Below are positions 18,875 through 28,186 of a stretch of DNA of 62,817 bases, one piece after another. Origin of the DNA: Deltaproteobacteria bacterium (GTDB lineage Bacteria > Desulfobacterota > Desulfobacteria > Desulfobacterales > QNYZ01); NCBI GenBank assembly GCA_003973265.1, contig QNYZ01000093.1, positions 1 to 62,817 of the forward strand. The letters are read 5' to 3'. Within the stretch, counting starts at the first letter, position 1. Every line of letters begins with the position of its first letter. The notes beneath the pieces were generated by a model. That model saw only the letters and a program-made list of their open reading frames with translations, made no database searches and was not told where the DNA came from. Made by a program: the position numbers and the translations under genes.

Positions 18875-19774
18875 ATGAAAATAACCATTACCGGCGGCAC
18901 GGGATTTATCGGGACCTATCTGACCCGGTTTTTTATTGAAAAGGGCCATTTGGTGACCACCATTGGTACCCGTACACGTAAAATTGCGATCCACCCCGCA
19001 AGGTATGATCATGTTTTGGCCGACACCCGCCGTTCCGGCAGGTGGCAGGCGTCGGTTGCAAAGGCCGATATGGTGATCAATCTGGCCGGAAAATCGATTT
19101 TAAAGCGTTGGAATAAAGCGTATAAAAAAGAGATTTACGACAGCCGAATTTTGACCACCCGTCACCTGGTGGCGGCACTGCCCAGGGAAAAACCGGTCGT
19201 CTTGTTCAGCGCGTCTGCGGTTGGATATTACGGCAATCGCGGCGATGATATAATCATCGAAAACGAGGGGCCGTCTGACGATTTTCTGGGTCGGGTCTGC
19301 CGGGACTGGGAGAATGAAGCCATGGTTGCAGAACAAAACGGGCACCGGGTGGTACGGATGCGGCTGGGTGTTGTATTCGGTGAAGACGGCGGTGCGTTTC
19401 AGCAGATGGCCAAGGTCTTCAGACGATTTGCCGGCGGTCCCGTCGGCACGGGCAGACAATGGTTTCCATGGATACATATTCAGGATGTGGCCGGTGCGAT
19501 TCACCATATTCTCGGGAAGGCGGACCTCGACGGGGCCTTCAACTTTTGTGTACCCCACCCGCCTCGCAACCGGGATGTGGCCCGGGCGTTCGGTTATGCC
19601 TTAAATCGCCCGGCGGGCCTTGCAGCCCCGTCATTCATGCTTCGGCTGGTTCTGGGGGAATTTGCCGAGACGTTGCTGGCCGGTCAGCAGGCAGTGCCGG
19701 ATCGTCTCATACGAAGCGGCTTTGTATTCCGGTTTCCCGAACTGGACCAGGCCCTGACCGATCTGGTGGCATGA
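18875..19774 (+). CDS. TIGR01777/SDR39U1-type NAD-dependent epimerase family protein
   Basis: Extended short-chain dehydrogenase fold, 299 aa. The Rossmann motif is TGGTGFIGTYL at residues 6-16. Other hallmarks are INLAGKSILKRWNKAYKKEI and SRILTTRHLV, with SASAVGYYG supplying the Tyr. The C-terminal DUF1731-like end is PSFMLRLVLGEFAETLLAGQ followed by QAVPDRLI. The family has no settled substrate. It is followed two bases later by a small membrane protein gene, so the two are probably co-transcribed. Confidence 0.88.
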   Translation: MKITITGGTGFIGTYLTRFFIEKGHLVTTIGTRTRKIAIHPARYDHVLADTRRSGRWQASVAKADMVINLAGKSILKRWNKAYKKEIYDSRILTTRHLVAALPREKPVVLFSASAVGYYGNRGDDIIIENEGPSDDFLGRVCRDWENEAMVAEQNGHRVVRMRLGVVFGEDGGAFQQMAKVFRRFAGGPVGTGRQWFPWIHIQDVAGAIHHILGKADLDGAFNFCVPHPPRNRDVARAFGYALNRPAGLAAPSFMLRLVLGEFAETLLAGQQAVPDRLIRSGFVFRFPELDQALTDLVA

Positions 19775-19775
19775 T

Positions 19776-19991
19776 ATGTGGAATTTTATTATCCTTTTTT
19801 TCATTACGCTGAGTGTGTATATTCTCTTTTTTATTTCAATGCTGTTTCGTAAAACTCAAGACGATTCGACGTCTTCGGGAGGGCACTGCGGCAGCCACCA
19901 GTGTCAATGTTCGGGCGGCCAGGTCAACATACAGGAAAAGGTCATTGGGCCGATGACTATTAAAAAGGAGGGGGATGGATGGGTGAACTGA
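19776..19991 (+). CDS. Small membrane protein with Cys/His-rich loop
   Basis: 71 aa: one N-terminal transmembrane helix (about residues 3-25), then GGHCGSHQCQCSGG, a cluster of three Cys and two His that could bind a metal, and a short polar tail. I recognise no family. Its ATG follows the epimerase stop by one base, and its 3' end overlaps the nitroreductase start by 13 bases in another frame, which favours a real coupled gene. Confidence 0.6.
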   Translation: MWNFIILFFITLSVYILFFISMLFRKTQDDSTSSGGHCGSHQCQCSGGQVNIQEKVIGPMTIKKEGDGWVN

Positions 19992-20521
19992 TAGAAGCCA
20001 TTGAAAATAGAAGAAGTATCCGTAAATTTACAGACCAGGATGTATCAGGGAATCTGCTGGATCAAGTTCTGGACGCAGTCAAGTGGGCCCCTTCCTGGGC
20101 CAATACCCAATGCTGGGAACTGGTGGTGGTTCGGGATACCGGGATTAAACTGGCCCTTTCGGAAATCGTCAGCCCGAAAAATCCGGCCACGCGGGCTGTG
20201 GCCTCGGCGCCGGTTGTTCTGGCCGTTTGCGGGAAACTGAAACAGGCCGGTTTTTACAAAGGCCAGCAGTCAACAAAACATGGTGACTGGTATATGTTTG
20301 ATCTGGGCATTGCCACCCAGAATATCTGTCTGACCGCCCAGGACCTGGGGCTGGGGACTGTGATCGTGGGGTTGTTCGATCATAACAAGGCCAACCGGCT
20401 TCTCGGTGTACCGGAAGGGGTTGATTGTGTCGCACTGGTTCCCCTGGGTTATCCGAATCAGACGCCGAAGATACCCAAAAGAAGGGATGTTGCCGAGTTT
20501 ACCCATCAGGATACATTTTAA
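19979..20521 (+). CDS. Nitroreductase family FMN protein
   Basis: 180-aa flavin enzyme. The N-terminal FMN motif is IENRRSIRKFTDQDV and the middle carries AVKWAPSWANTQCWELVVV; AQDLGLGTVIVG and the LVPLGYP segment near the C-terminus are typical. Such proteins reduce nitro groups, quinones or flavins with NAD(P)H. An AAGGAGGGGG site sits inside the preceding small gene, whose end it overlaps. The true substrate is unknown. Confidence 0.9.
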   Translation: MGELIEAIENRRSIRKFTDQDVSGNLLDQVLDAVKWAPSWANTQCWELVVVRDTGIKLALSEIVSPKNPATRAVASAPVVLAVCGKLKQAGFYKGQQSTKHGDWYMFDLGIATQNICLTAQDLGLGTVIVGLFDHNKANRLLGVPEGVDCVALVPLGYPNQTPKIPKRRDVAEFTHQDTF

Positions 20522-20536
20522 ACCTGGACACATCTT

Positions 20537-21625
20537 GTGACACCTGAAATAATCGTCGCATTTCAACAGCATCTGCAGGCCTGGTACAGGGAAAATATGC
20601 GATCGCTACCCTGGCGTCGCAACCGGGACTCATACCGGATCTGGGTGTCCGAGGTGATGCTCCAGCAGACCCAGGTGAATACGGTTATTCCCTACTACAA
20701 CCGGTTTATGGCCCGTTTTCCCGACGTTGGCGCGCTTTCCATGTCAGCGTTGCAGGATGTGCTGAAATGCTGGGAAGGTCTCGGGTATTATGCCAGGGCT
20801 CGGAATCTGCACAAAGCCGCAGCCATCGTAACGCGCCGGTTTGGCGGCCGGGTGCCGGATAACTGGAAAGAATTTACATCACTGCCCGGAGTAGGGCCGT
20901 ATATCGGCGCGGCGGTTCTGAGTATCGCTCATGGCCGTGTACTGGCCGTGGTGGATGGGAATGTCAAGCGGATACTGGCCCGGGTGTTTGAAGACCCGAC
21001 ACCGGTAAATGGATCAACGGCACACAAATCGTTCAGCCGCCTGGCCGGTACCTTGATCGATCCGGCGTCTCCGGGATGCTATAATCAGGCGTTGATGGAA
21101 ATGGGCGCCCTGGTGTGCAAGCCGGCCAGTCCCAGATGTGACCAGTGCCCGGTGGTCTTTTTTTGCCGGGCGCATTGCCATGGAACCGTGGAGAAATACC
21201 CCAGGCGAAATCAGCGCAAACCGGTTCCCGAAGTACGGGTAGCCGTCGGGGTTATTCGTCGAAACGGAACGGTTTTGATCACTCAACGCAAAGCCGACGG
21301 ACTTCTCGGCGGGCTGTGGGAGTTTCCGGGCGGAAAAATTAAAAAGGGGGAACGCGCTGAAGCGGCCTGCCTGCGGGAAATCAAAGAAGAGGTCGGCCTG
21401 GATATCGTGGTGGACACGTATCTGACAGAGGTCCGGCATGCGTATACGCATTTCAAAGTCGTTTTGGACGTCTTTTTATGCCATTATGTGGACGGGCATG
21501 TCCAACTCGGTGGCCCGGTGGATTATCGCTGGATCAAAATGGCGGATATCGATCAATATCCAATTCCCGGGGCCAACCTTAAATTTATATCCAAACTGAA
21601 AAATCCGGAGATTCTTAATGGATGA
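20537..21625 (+). CDS. mutY: A/G-specific adenine DNA glycosylase MutY
   Basis: Base-excision repair enzyme that removes adenine opposite 8-oxoguanine. It has the helix-hairpin-helix LPGVGPYIGAAVLSIAHG, the catalytic Glu in SEVMLQQTQV, the catalytic Asp in VVDGNVKRILAR, and the 4Fe-4S motif C-x6-C-x2-C-x5-C (CKPASPRCDQCPVVFFC). The C-terminal NUDIX-like 8-oxoG recognition domain is present (GLWEFPGGKIKKGE). Start is GTG, 15 bases after the nitroreductase stop. The stop overlaps the next gene by 8 bases. Confidence 0.95.
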   Translation: MTPEIIVAFQQHLQAWYRENMRSLPWRRNRDSYRIWVSEVMLQQTQVNTVIPYYNRFMARFPDVGALSMSALQDVLKCWEGLGYYARARNLHKAAAIVTRRFGGRVPDNWKEFTSLPGVGPYIGAAVLSIAHGRVLAVVDGNVKRILARVFEDPTPVNGSTAHKSFSRLAGTLIDPASPGCYNQALMEMGALVCKPASPRCDQCPVVFFCRAHCHGTVEKYPRRNQRKPVPEVRVAVGVIRRNGTVLITQRKADGLLGGLWEFPGGKIKKGERAEAACLREIKEEVGLDIVVDTYLTEVRHAYTHFKVVLDVFLCHYVDGHVQLGGPVDYRWIKMADIDQYPIPGANLKFISKLKNPEILNG

Positions 21626-22778
21626 AAACAGTCTCAAATTTGAGCAGGGTCCTATTCGGCCGCCCAACGAGGCCCAGAGTCTGCTGCTTCGGTTCACCCG
21701 GAATTGCCCCTGGAACCACTGCCTGTTCTGTCCGGTCTACAAGGGACGTAAATTTTCCCTGCGAACGGTTGAAGAGATAAAAGACGATATCGATACCGCC
21801 AGGGAAATAGTGGATGATATCGAGGCACTGTCCAAAAAACTGGGGGGCGATGGCCGGGTCGATGGAAAGGTCATGACCCATATCCTGCACCGGTCACAGT
21901 ACAGCACCAGCTATCGCAGCGTGGCGGTCTGGATGCATTATGGCACCGACGCGTGTTTTCTTCAGGATGCCGATAATCTCATCATGAAAACTGATCATCT
22001 GGTGGAAGTACTGACGTATTTAAAACAAAGACTCCCCCGGATCAGCCGGGTGACGACGTATACCCGTTCCCGGACGGTGAGCAAGAAATCGGTTGAGTCC
22101 CTTCACCGGATCCGTAAAGCCGGTCTGGACCGGATCCATATCGGCCTGGAGACCGGTTACGACCCCCTGCTGAAGCTGGTTAAAAAGGGTGTTACAGCCG
22201 ACGGGCATATCGATGCCGGGCATCGTGTGCTCGGCGCGGGCATGGAATTGTCCGAATACGTCATGCCGGGGCTCGGCGGCCAGGAGATGTGGAAAGAACA
22301 TGCCGAGGAAACGGCCCGGGTGTTAAACGAAATCAACCCGAATTTTATCCGCCTGCGGAGCCTGCGGGTGCCGAAACGGGTACCATTATACGAAAAACTG
22401 GAAGCCGGAACATTCACCATGCAGACTGATGATATGCTGGCCGAAGAGCTGCGGGTTTTTATCTCTTCTCTGGATGGCATTACCAGCACGATCACCAGCG
22501 ACCACATGATGAATCTGCTGGAAGAGGTATCGGGTAATCTTCCCCGAGATAAGGAAAAGATGCTCGCGGTCATCGAAGACTACCAGGCACTTTCCGATAT
22601 CGACCGGCTCGTTTACCGCACCGGTCGACGCGGCGGCACCTATCGGTCGCTCCGGGATTTGAAACGCGATCCGACTACATACCGGAAAATTAGAAATCTG
22701 ATTGAGCAGGTTCAAACGGAAAAAGGCATGGACGGGGTTGAAAATTTCATTGCCGAAATGGTGGATCGGTATATATAG
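21618..22778 (+). CDS. Radical SAM protein with CX4CX2C cluster motif
   Basis: 386 aa, unknown reaction. The N-terminal cluster motif is CPWNHCLFC (Cys30, Cys35, Cys38), a CX4CX2C spacing rather than the canonical CX3CX2C. Radical SAM barrel features follow: RISRVTTYTRSRTV, GLDRIHIGLETGYDPLLKLVKKG and MPGLGGQEMW. It overlaps mutY by 8 bases, so the two are translated together. Related proteins in deltaproteobacteria are annotated only as radical SAM. Function is open. Confidence 0.85.
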   Translation: MDENSLKFEQGPIRPPNEAQSLLLRFTRNCPWNHCLFCPVYKGRKFSLRTVEEIKDDIDTAREIVDDIEALSKKLGGDGRVDGKVMTHILHRSQYSTSYRSVAVWMHYGTDACFLQDADNLIMKTDHLVEVLTYLKQRLPRISRVTTYTRSRTVSKKSVESLHRIRKAGLDRIHIGLETGYDPLLKLVKKGVTADGHIDAGHRVLGAGMELSEYVMPGLGGQEMWKEHAEETARVLNEINPNFIRLRSLRVPKRVPLYEKLEAGTFTMQTDDMLAEELRVFISSLDGITSTITSDHMMNLLEEVSGNLPRDKEKMLAVIEDYQALSDIDRLVYRTGRRGGTYRSLRDLKRDPTTYRKIRNLIEQVQTEKGMDGVENFIAEMVDRYI

Positions 22779-22911
22779 ACCGGAAATATGTCGGCGGATC
22801 TGCACCAGTAAATTGCTGATTTTACGTATTCGAGTGTTCTTGCCGTCAGGCCTGCGGAAAGTGGTAATTCGTGAAAAGCCGGATCGGTAGCAGGAAAAAC
22901 GGTTGGAAGGT

Positions 22912-23676
22912 CTACCGGATCTTATATTCCCTTATTTGGGGGGATTTTCCGTCGATTTTTAATATCGTGTCGTTCTTGATTATTTTCCAGCGATCCGGAT
23001 CCAGGCCGTCAAGCTCGACCGGCTCAGAGGCGATGACTATGCCCCTGGGAAAAACGCAGGTGTACAGGGTATAGTAGTCGGGATGTTTTTTAAACCTGCG
23101 GATAACAAACAATTCCCTGCCGTTGGACAGAAAGCAGTTGACCGCGGTATAATCCACATTTAATTTGGAAATTGCTCGTGCGATCGACGGGGCGTTTACA
23201 GGGGGGGGCGAGTTTTTCACTAATTGCGACAGTAGATAGTGGAAGAAATATTCCGAATCGGACCCGTTCGAAGTTAATCTTAATGACGGATCGCGGGAAA
23301 GGGAGTCGGCCTGATAAATGGTTCCGTTATGGATAAAGCAGAAGCCGCGGGCGGAAAACGGGTGAACATTTTCTGATGTCACTGGAATTCCGGGGCTGGC
23401 TTTGCGAAGATGGCAGATAAAGATCGCGGGCTCTTTTTCGATGGCGGCCAGGGTTTGTATAAACTGATTCGAATCTGCGGCCGATCCCGGATGGCGGGCA
23501 AGGATGACCATGGATTTATTTCCCGGATCTGACGCGGCCATTCCCCAGCCGTCTTTATGGCCGGGAAGGATCCCCTTTTTCGGCGGTACTTTTCCAGTTT
23601 CGGCCTGCCGGCTGAATGCCAGGACAATGTCTTTCCACTGCTCAATTTCTCCATACATTCCTAACATACGGCACAT
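22912..23676 (-). CDS. Class II glutamine amidotransferase (YafJ/EgtC-like)
   Basis: 254-aa Ntn-type glutaminase that releases ammonia from glutamine or hydrolyses gamma-glutamyl bonds. The nucleophile Cys2 follows the initiator Met (MCRMLGMYG); FICHLRKAS, FCFIHNG and GSDSE are the expected substrate motifs. As a stand-alone glutaminase domain it needs a partner synthase or acts like EgtC on gamma-glutamyl compounds. It is the last gene of the long minus-strand directon, 21 bases after the cyclase gene. A gamma-glutamyl product of the upstream ATP-grasp ligase would fit, but that is inference. Confidence 0.87.
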   Translation of the reverse strand: MCRMLGMYGEIEQWKDIVLAFSRQAETGKVPPKKGILPGHKDGWGMAASDPGNKSMVILARHPGSAADSNQFIQTLAAIEKEPAIFICHLRKASPGIPVTSENVHPFSARGFCFIHNGTIYQADSLSRDPSLRLTSNGSDSEYFFHYLLSQLVKNSPPPVNAPSIARAISKLNVDYTAVNCFLSNGRELFVIRRFKKHPDYYTLYTCVFPRGIVIASEPVELDGLDPDRWKIIKNDTILKIDGKSPQIREYKIR

Positions 23677-23697
23677 AGATATAGTCCTTTTAAAAAG

Positions 23698-25164
23698 CTA
23701 TGGTTTCGATGGGGGTGCTGGCGTTTGCTGCGCCCAGTTGCAAAATACTTTTCGGTCCTTACGGTCGATATACGTGATACGAAATACGTGGATAGTTCCA
23801 GCGGGCTTGCTGTCAACCGAAACGACTTTGGCGTAAATATCGCTGAAGCGATGCGTATCAACATCCGTTAATAATTGCAGCTTGATATCGGTCAGGGCGG
23901 GTAATTCACTGGCCAGCATGGCGGTAATATAACTTCCATTCAAAGAGACGGTTTCTCCATTAATGGCGTTGGGACGAACGGCTTTATTTTTAACTACCCA
24001 GCATCGAAACGGAAGTGACATCGTCACCAGATTATCCGGGGTAGTCTCATTCAGGGATTGATTGTACGGGGCGCCAATTCGAAAGACGGGGTAACTGGTC
24101 ACAGGGGTCCGTATTCCCTTCATCATGATGCGGACCGGCGGATCCGTTTGAACAAGATCCCTGACCAGGCCATACGTCGTTTCTCCAATGACGACCTGGC
24201 CCCCGGTTGTCTGGGATTCGAGGCGGGAGGCCACATTGACAGTGGCACCGATAATGCTGTATTTCATCCGCGCCTCGGACCCGATATTGCCCATGATCAC
24301 CGGGCCGGTTTCGATGCCGATTCCCATTTCAAGTGCCGGGGCATCTTTCAAAAGCGTTTCCTGGTTGAAAGCGTGGAGTGCTTTCTGCATGGCAATGGCA
24401 CAGGCCACTGCACGGGCCGCGTCATCGTCATGCTTTTCCGGTGCCCCGAAAATAGCGAGAATGGCATCTCCGATAAAATCATCAATAGTTCCACCATACG
24501 CATGGATTACTTCCGACATCTTGTCGAGATACTGGTTGAGCAGACGAACAAGATCTTCGGGCTTTCTGTTTTCACCCAGCCCGGTAAATCCTCTCAGGTC
24601 GGACATGAGGACGGTAACGGTTTCCCGCCGACCGCCGATTTTGCGCCCCTGAGGAGATTCCAGGATTTCGTCAACCACTTTTTTGGGCATATAGCGCCCG
24701 AATGTATCCCGGATAAAATCAGCCAGTTTTAGCCGGTCTTCGGAGACCTTCAGAATCGCATCCAGCATTTTAGTGCGAGTTGAAGCGATTTCCCGGATTT
24801 CTCCTGGTGTACATGCATCCAGGGAAATGGATCTGCCGCGCGTTTCGTTTTCCATAAAGCGGCGATTAGCCATGGCAATGGTTTCAAGGGGGGTGATGAT
24901 TATTTTATCAAGGAACCGTCGAAGGGTCAGCATCATAAAGGCAAGGATAATGACGGTCAGGGCCATGATTCGGACCGCGTACCAGAACAGCATGGTCAGG
25001 TTATGGCCTTCGGAAAAGTAACGTACCGCCAGAGATCCGATCATCAGTATCGCTTCGATGAACAGAATTCGCCAGAAGATGCCGGAAAGCAATATTCGAC
25101 GGACACTGGTCTGTTTCCCCTTACTATCGCTGGAAATCCGGCGCACTCTGTCATTTTCTTTCAT
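23698..25164 (-). CDS. Membrane class III adenylate/guanylate cyclase with HAMP
   Basis: 488 aa from the ATG at 25164. It has two transmembrane helices (about 30-47 and 60-82) with only a short segment between them, a HAMP-like linker, then a class III cyclase domain (about 175-360). Metal Asp residues are in MSDLRGFTGLGE and IDDFIGDAILAIFGAPE, and the transition-state Asn/Arg are in GATVNVASRLES; all are present, so it should be active. After the cyclase comes a further domain of about 110 residues with a PilZ-like pattern (GETVSLNGSYI). An in-frame start at 25239 would overlap the preceding ABC gene and adds residues unlike the family. Confidence 0.88.
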   Translation of the reverse strand: MKENDRVRRISSDSKGKQTSVRRILLSGIFWRILFIEAILMIGSLAVRYFSEGHNLTMLFWYAVRIMALTVIILAFMMLTLRRFLDKIIITPLETIAMANRRFMENETRGRSISLDACTPGEIREIASTRTKMLDAILKVSEDRLKLADFIRDTFGRYMPKKVVDEILESPQGRKIGGRRETVTVLMSDLRGFTGLGENRKPEDLVRLLNQYLDKMSEVIHAYGGTIDDFIGDAILAIFGAPEKHDDDAARAVACAIAMQKALHAFNQETLLKDAPALEMGIGIETGPVIMGNIGSEARMKYSIIGATVNVASRLESQTTGGQVVIGETTYGLVRDLVQTDPPVRIMMKGIRTPVTSYPVFRIGAPYNQSLNETTPDNLVTMSLPFRCWVVKNKAVRPNAINGETVSLNGSYITAMLASELPALTDIKLQLLTDVDTHRFSDIYAKVVSVDSKPAGTIHVFRITYIDRKDRKVFCNWAQQTPAPPSKP

Positions 25165-25213
25165 GATAATTCCGAAATGACCGGTTAATGATAATGAAAC
25201 GGGTACATGACAT

Positions 25214-26206
25214 CTATCCGGCTTTAAAGCAAGCCGCACTGTGTGTGGCGCTAAGGTGAATCATGTTTGGGGTTTCGCTTGCGCACTGGTACGGATCCGC
25301 CTCACGGCAAAGGGTAAAGAACGGGCAATAGTGAGACGAGCCAGGCAAGTCGCGGGGGGATTCCAACAGGGTATTGTGAAACGTACAGGCCGGATCCTGG
25401 CAATAGCTTGGCAGGGCGTCCAGCAGGGCCTTGGTATAGGGGTGAGCAGGATGCCTGATTATCTGTCGTGCCGGCCCCTTTTCTACAAGGTTACCATGAT
25501 AAATGACACCAATTCGGTCACATAAAAAATTTGCCGCCGCCAGGCTGTGGGTAATAAATAAAAAGGTTACCCGCTGTTTTTTTCTTAGATCCGAAAGGAT
25601 GTTGAAGATCTGGAAGGAATTGGTTGCATCCAGCATGGAAGTCGGCTCATCGGCAACTATGAATTCCGGGTTCAATACGATGGCACGGGCAATCGCCACG
25701 CGCTGACGTTGGCCGCCGGACAGCTCATGCGGGTAACGGGAAAAATAGTCTTCGGCCGGTGAAAAACCAACGGTGGTCAGAACCTTCCGGACTTTTTTAA
25801 TCCGCGTACTTCGACTACTTGTTTTATGGATGATCAAGGGCTCTGATACGGTGTCGAAGATTGTCAGCTGCGGATTCAGGGATTGATAGGGATCCTGAAA
25901 AATCATCTGGACTTTTGCACGGAATGCCTTTAAAGCCTGTCCCCGGATGCGGGTCGTGTCGTTTTCGGAAAGATAAATTTTGCCGCCATCCGATTTTTCC
26001 AGTTTAACGAGCAATCGGCCCAGGGTGGTCTTTCCGCTGCCACTTCCCCCCACCAGACCAAAAATTTCACCCCGTTCAATATCCAGTGACACCTGGTTTA
26101 AGGCGATAACGGGATGAGAGGAGTGACTGCTCCCAAGGGTTCTCTTGGGTCGGTAGATTTTGCTGAGCCGGTCAATTCGGACAACAGGATGCGCGGATCG
26201 GTTCAT
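25214..26206 (-). CDS. Dipeptide/oligopeptide ABC transporter ATP-binding protein (DppF/OppF)
   Basis: Second nucleotide-binding subunit of the peptide importer, 330 aa. Walker A is GGSGSGKT at 53-60, Q-loop MIFQDPYQSLNP, signature ELSGGQRQRVAIA, Walker B FIVADEPTSMLD. The C-terminal region has the usual Cys-rich oligopeptide-family tail (CQDPAC and YCPFFTLC). I place the start at the ATG overlapping the preceding gene's stop in ATGA; the frame is open further upstream, but those residues belong to the other gene's coding region. Confidence 0.92.
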   Translation of the reverse strand: MNRSAHPVVRIDRLSKIYRPKRTLGSSHSSHPVIALNQVSLDIERGEIFGLVGGSGSGKTTLGRLLVKLEKSDGGKIYLSENDTTRIRGQALKAFRAKVQMIFQDPYQSLNPQLTIFDTVSEPLIIHKTSSRSTRIKKVRKVLTTVGFSPAEDYFSRYPHELSGGQRQRVAIARAIVLNPEFIVADEPTSMLDATNSFQIFNILSDLRKKQRVTFLFITHSLAAANFLCDRIGVIYHGNLVEKGPARQIIRHPAHPYTKALLDALPSYCQDPACTFHNTLLESPRDLPGSSHYCPFFTLCREADPYQCASETPNMIHLSATHSAACFKAG

Positions 26207-27201
26207 TTGGTTAAGTCCCCTGCGATATTGTTGCAAAATACACGGTGGGAAGATGAAAGTACCATCCATTTCTGGGGAGTCGCCTGGCAATGGTCCGTGA
26301 TCTGCCGGCAGTGACAGACAAATGGGCACATATCATTCTCTTTGGTGGAACCTAAATGACGGATATTCGCTTTACGTGATTGATGAACAGTCGGCATGTC
26401 AAAGGAATGATCAGACAATGTCAGGTTTGACGCCAGCAGCATTCGTGTATACGGATGGGCAGGCGTTTCCAGGATTTCGCTTCTCTGACCGGCCTCGATA
26501 ATCCGGCCGCCATACATCACAGCAATATCGTGGCAGACATCCGCCACAACTGAAATATCATGGGAAATAAAAATCATTGCAATGGCCATTTCCTGCTGAA
26601 TTGCCCGAATCACTTTTAATATCTGTCCCTGGACGATGACGTCCAGTGCCGTGGTTGGTTCGTCGGCAATCAATAACAGCGGCTGGCAGATCAGCGCCAT
26701 GGCAATAATGGCGCGTTGTTTCATTCCCCCACTATATTGATGCGGGTAATCGGCATGGCGGTTTTCCGGGATGCCGACACTTTCAAACAATTGCGCGGTC
26801 CTTGCAAGGGCGTCCCTTTTGCTCATTTTCGGATGATGGATCAGAAGTGCTTCCGCCACCTGCTCGTTGATCCGCTGGACAGGGTTTAAGGCGTTCATGG
26901 CAGCCTGGAAAATCATGGCGATCTTTTTCCAGCGGATTGCCCGAAGGGATTCGTCGGATAAAGAATAGACATCCCTTCCTTCAAACCGGATCGACCCGGA
27001 AAGTACCGAGGCGTTTTCTGGAAGCAGTCGCAGCAGGGACATGCCGATCGTGGTTTTGCCACTTCCGGATTCCCCGACGAATCCGAGCGTTTTTCCCGGT
27101 TCCAGGGAAAAGGATACAGAATCAACAGCTTTTATCAGCCTGTCCCGAAGACGATAGCCGATGGATAGATTGGATACATCAAGCAGCGTCATTTTATTCA
27201 A
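26203..27201 (-). CDS. Dipeptide/oligopeptide ABC transporter ATP-binding protein (DppD/OppD)
   Basis: First nucleotide-binding subunit, 332 aa. Walker A is GESGSGKT at 43-50, Q-loop [14 protein letters not shown], signature [13 protein letters not shown], Walker [14 protein letters not shown] Cys-containing tail ([14 protein letters not shown]) follows. It overlaps the permease gene by 8 bases and the partner ATPase by 4, so the set is translated as a unit. Both ATPases look functional. Confidence 0.93.
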   Translation of the reverse strand: MNKMTLLDVSNLSIGYRLRDRLIKAVDSVSFSLEPGKTLGFVGESGSGKTTIGMSLLRLLPENASVLSGSIRFEGRDVYSLSDESLRAIRWKKIAMIFQAAMNALNPVQRINEQVAEALLIHHPKMSKRDALARTAQLFESVGIPENRHADYPHQYSGGMKQRAIIAMALICQPLLLIADEPTTALDVIVQGQILKVIRAIQQEMAIAMIFISHDISVVADVCHDIAVMYGGRIIEAGQRSEILETPAHPYTRMLLASNLTLSDHSFDMPTVHQSRKANIRHLGSTKENDMCPFVCHCRQITDHCQATPQKWMVLSSSHRVFCNNIAGDLTK

Positions 27202-28132
27202 GAGCCTTTTCTTTTCTTAAGCGGGGGTCGAGAACTTCATCCATGGCACGTCCCACCATATAAAACGATAGCGTAATCAGGGAAATACAGATACCCGGTG
27301 GCAGCAGCCAGTACGGGGCCTGAAACATATGGCCAGTTTTCCATACCCATTGAAGCATCATCCCCCAGCTGACCGTTCCGGGGTCTCCAAACCCAAGAAA
27401 GGCAAGGGCGGCTTCGATTAAAATAGCCGAGGTAACCCTGAATGTCATGTATAATAATGCCAGGGGAAGGACATTGGGCATGATGTGTCTGAAGATGATT
27501 CGAAAACAGGATGCGCCTGTGACCCTGGCTGCATCAACAAACGGGCGTCGCTTTAATGACAGTGTCTGGGAACGGATAACCCGGGCGACCGCCGGCCAGC
27601 GGAAAAGTGCAATCAGCAAGACGATAATCCAGATACTGAGCTGACCGAAAAGCGCAGCCAGTATAAGAATCACCAGCAGGGTGGGCATCACCATGACAAC
27701 ATCCGCCGCGCGCATGAGAATCGTATCCGTGGTGCCGCCGGCATATCCGGCAACCATACCGACAATCGTTCCCACAACGATACTCATAAAAGCCGAAGAG
27801 ACACCCACGATAAAGGCTATCCGGGCGCCTGTCAGCAACTGGCTGAAAATATCACGGCCGATGAAATCTGTTCCCAGCCAGTGCCGCAGACTGGGGCCGG
27901 TTGAGTAGGAAATCAACGGGTCTACCCCGGACATGGGATGATAGATAGGGTCGATCAGCGGCGGAATAAAACTGCCGGCAGCCATGCAGGCGAAACATGC
28001 CAGGAGGACAAGACCGATACGGCCCAGTAAATTTTCCCTGTAAACCAGCCATCCCGATTTCAGGCGTTCCAGGAAATGAAACCGACTTGAACGGTAAGCA
28101 GAAAATGTGTTTTCAGCCGATGTTACCGGCAT
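27194..28132 (-). CDS. Peptide ABC transporter permease (DppC/OppC)
   Basis: Inner-membrane permease of 312 aa with an N-terminal helix, then the binding-protein-dependent transport core. The EAA loop is in AARVTGASCFRIIFRHIMPN, and WLGTDFIGRDIFSQLL is the typical DppC/OppC entry motif. It ends [16 protein letters not shown], also typical. It pairs with the DppB-type permease 54 bases upstream. Confidence 0.93.
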   Translation of the reverse strand: MPVTSAENTFSAYRSSRFHFLERLKSGWLVYRENLLGRIGLVLLACFACMAAGSFIPPLIDPIYHPMSGVDPLISYSTGPSLRHWLGTDFIGRDIFSQLLTGARIAFIVGVSSAFMSIVVGTIVGMVAGYAGGTTDTILMRAADVVMVMPTLLVILILAALFGQLSIWIIVLLIALFRWPAVARVIRSQTLSLKRRPFVDAARVTGASCFRIIFRHIMPNVLPLALLYMTFRVTSAILIEAALAFLGFGDPGTVSWGMMLQWVWKTGHMFQAPYWLLPPGICISLITLSFYMVGRAMDEVLDPRLRKEKALE

Positions 28133-28186
28133 ATGCTTTGCTCCTTTAATTTAATTTCTAATTCGGTTTTTAAAAAAAGCCCTGTT

